A DNA stretch of 13,662 nucleotides from the NCBI GenBank assembly GCA_023402355.1, contig JAEXCG010000032.1, positions 1-13,662 on the forward strand, in the 5' to 3' direction. Under the pieces are notes generated by a model. That model was not told the DNA's origin. It worked only from the letters and a program-made list of their open reading frames with translations, and searched no databases. Origin of the DNA: Bacillota bacterium (GTDB taxonomy: Bacteria; Bacillota; Clostridia; Christensenellales; Aristaeellaceae). Below are positions 13,514 through 13,662 of this stretch, piece by piece. Positions within the stretch are counted from its first letter, which is position 1; every line of letters begins with the position of its first letter. The position numbers were made by a program, and so were the translations under genes.

Positions 13514-13662
13514 CTATTCCCTGTATCTGGTGACCAATCGGGACGTGCTTCAGGGTATGGCGCTGCCGGAGGCGGTGGAGCAGGCGATCCTCGGCGGCTG
13601 CACGATGGTTCAGCTCCGCGAGCACGACGCGCCGTCTGCCGGCTTTCTCGGGCGGGCGCTGG
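13503..13662 (+). CDS. thiE: Thiamine-phosphate synthase, N-terminal part (runs off the window)
   Basis: The first 53 residues of ThiE, a TIM-barrel enzyme that joins HMP-PP with the thiazole phosphate to make thiamine phosphate. LYLVTNRD at the start and VEQAILGGCTMVQLREHD match the family's first two strands. AAAGGAGG ends 6 nt before ATG 13503, and the gene overlaps the thiD stop by 11 bp. The family's phosphate-binding Arg is kept in QLRE, but the usual following Lys (REK) is His here. The rest of the gene, and so the other active-site residues, lies outside the window. Confidence 0.9.
   Translation, partial: MRTDYSLYLVTNRDVLQGMALPEAVEQAILGGCTMVQLREHDAPSAGFLGRAL

Noticed and set aside
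1..13662. CRISPR array, tRNA/rRNA gene, insertion sequence, phage or defence genes
   Set aside because: No regularly spaced repeats, no cloverleaf-like sequence, and no transposase, integrase, nuclease or toxin motifs were seen in any plausible frame.

Overview
The window is GC-rich and gene-dense. It reads like an anaerobic, high-GC member of the Clostridia (Firmicutes). The evidence is strong AGGAGG-type ribosome sites, tightly coupled operons with 4-bp or longer start/stop overlaps, a transcription-terminating thiamine leader, a heterodimeric ABC exporter of the Firmicutes type, and a complete branched-chain amino acid (Liv) importer. This assignment rests on gene style only; there is no rRNA, tRNA or taxonomic marker gene here.

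Layout. (1) 1-2883, plus strand: the 3' end of one ABC exporter half and a complete second half, translationally coupled. Together they look like a heterodimeric exporter with one degenerate ATP site. (2) 2929-7971, plus strand: a sigma-A-like promoter, a ~110-nt leader with a GC hairpin, then livK-livH-livM-livG-livF and an intrinsic terminator. A perfect 10-bp hairpin and a second two-tier hairpin lie between livK and livH. (3) 7972-8284: a non-coding, hairpin-rich stretch bracketed by two identical 27-bp terminator sequences. (4) 8285-9742, minus strand: a PLP-dependent group II amino acid decarboxylase, divergent from a LysR regulator (9860-10765, plus). Their shared promoter region holds a perfect 10-bp inverted repeat. 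(5) 10858-11757, plus: an AraC-type regulator with a C-terminal effector-binding-like domain. (6) 11754-13662, plus: a strong promoter, a TPP (THI-element) riboswitch whose 3' half is also the left arm of a strong terminator, a second terminator-like hairpin, then tenA-thiD-thiE for thiamine pyrimidine salvage and coupling. thiE runs off the window.

How the parts fit. LivK captures an amino acid outside the membrane, LivH/LivM form the channel and LivG/LivF power it. The convergent decarboxylase could use an imported amino acid, probably under LysR control through the inverted repeat, but that link is inferred from proximity only. TenA, ThiD and ThiE form a route from a salvaged pyrimidine to HMP-PP and then to thiamine phosphate, with expression governed by the leader RNA.

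No novel defence or mobile system is visible: no transposase, integrase, phage gene, CRISPR array or toxin-antitoxin pair. The signals most worth a second look are RNA- and DNA-level ones: the riboswitch embedded in a terminator, the duplicated terminator around a structured repeat, the livK leader and livK-livH hairpins, and the LysR/decarboxylase palindrome.
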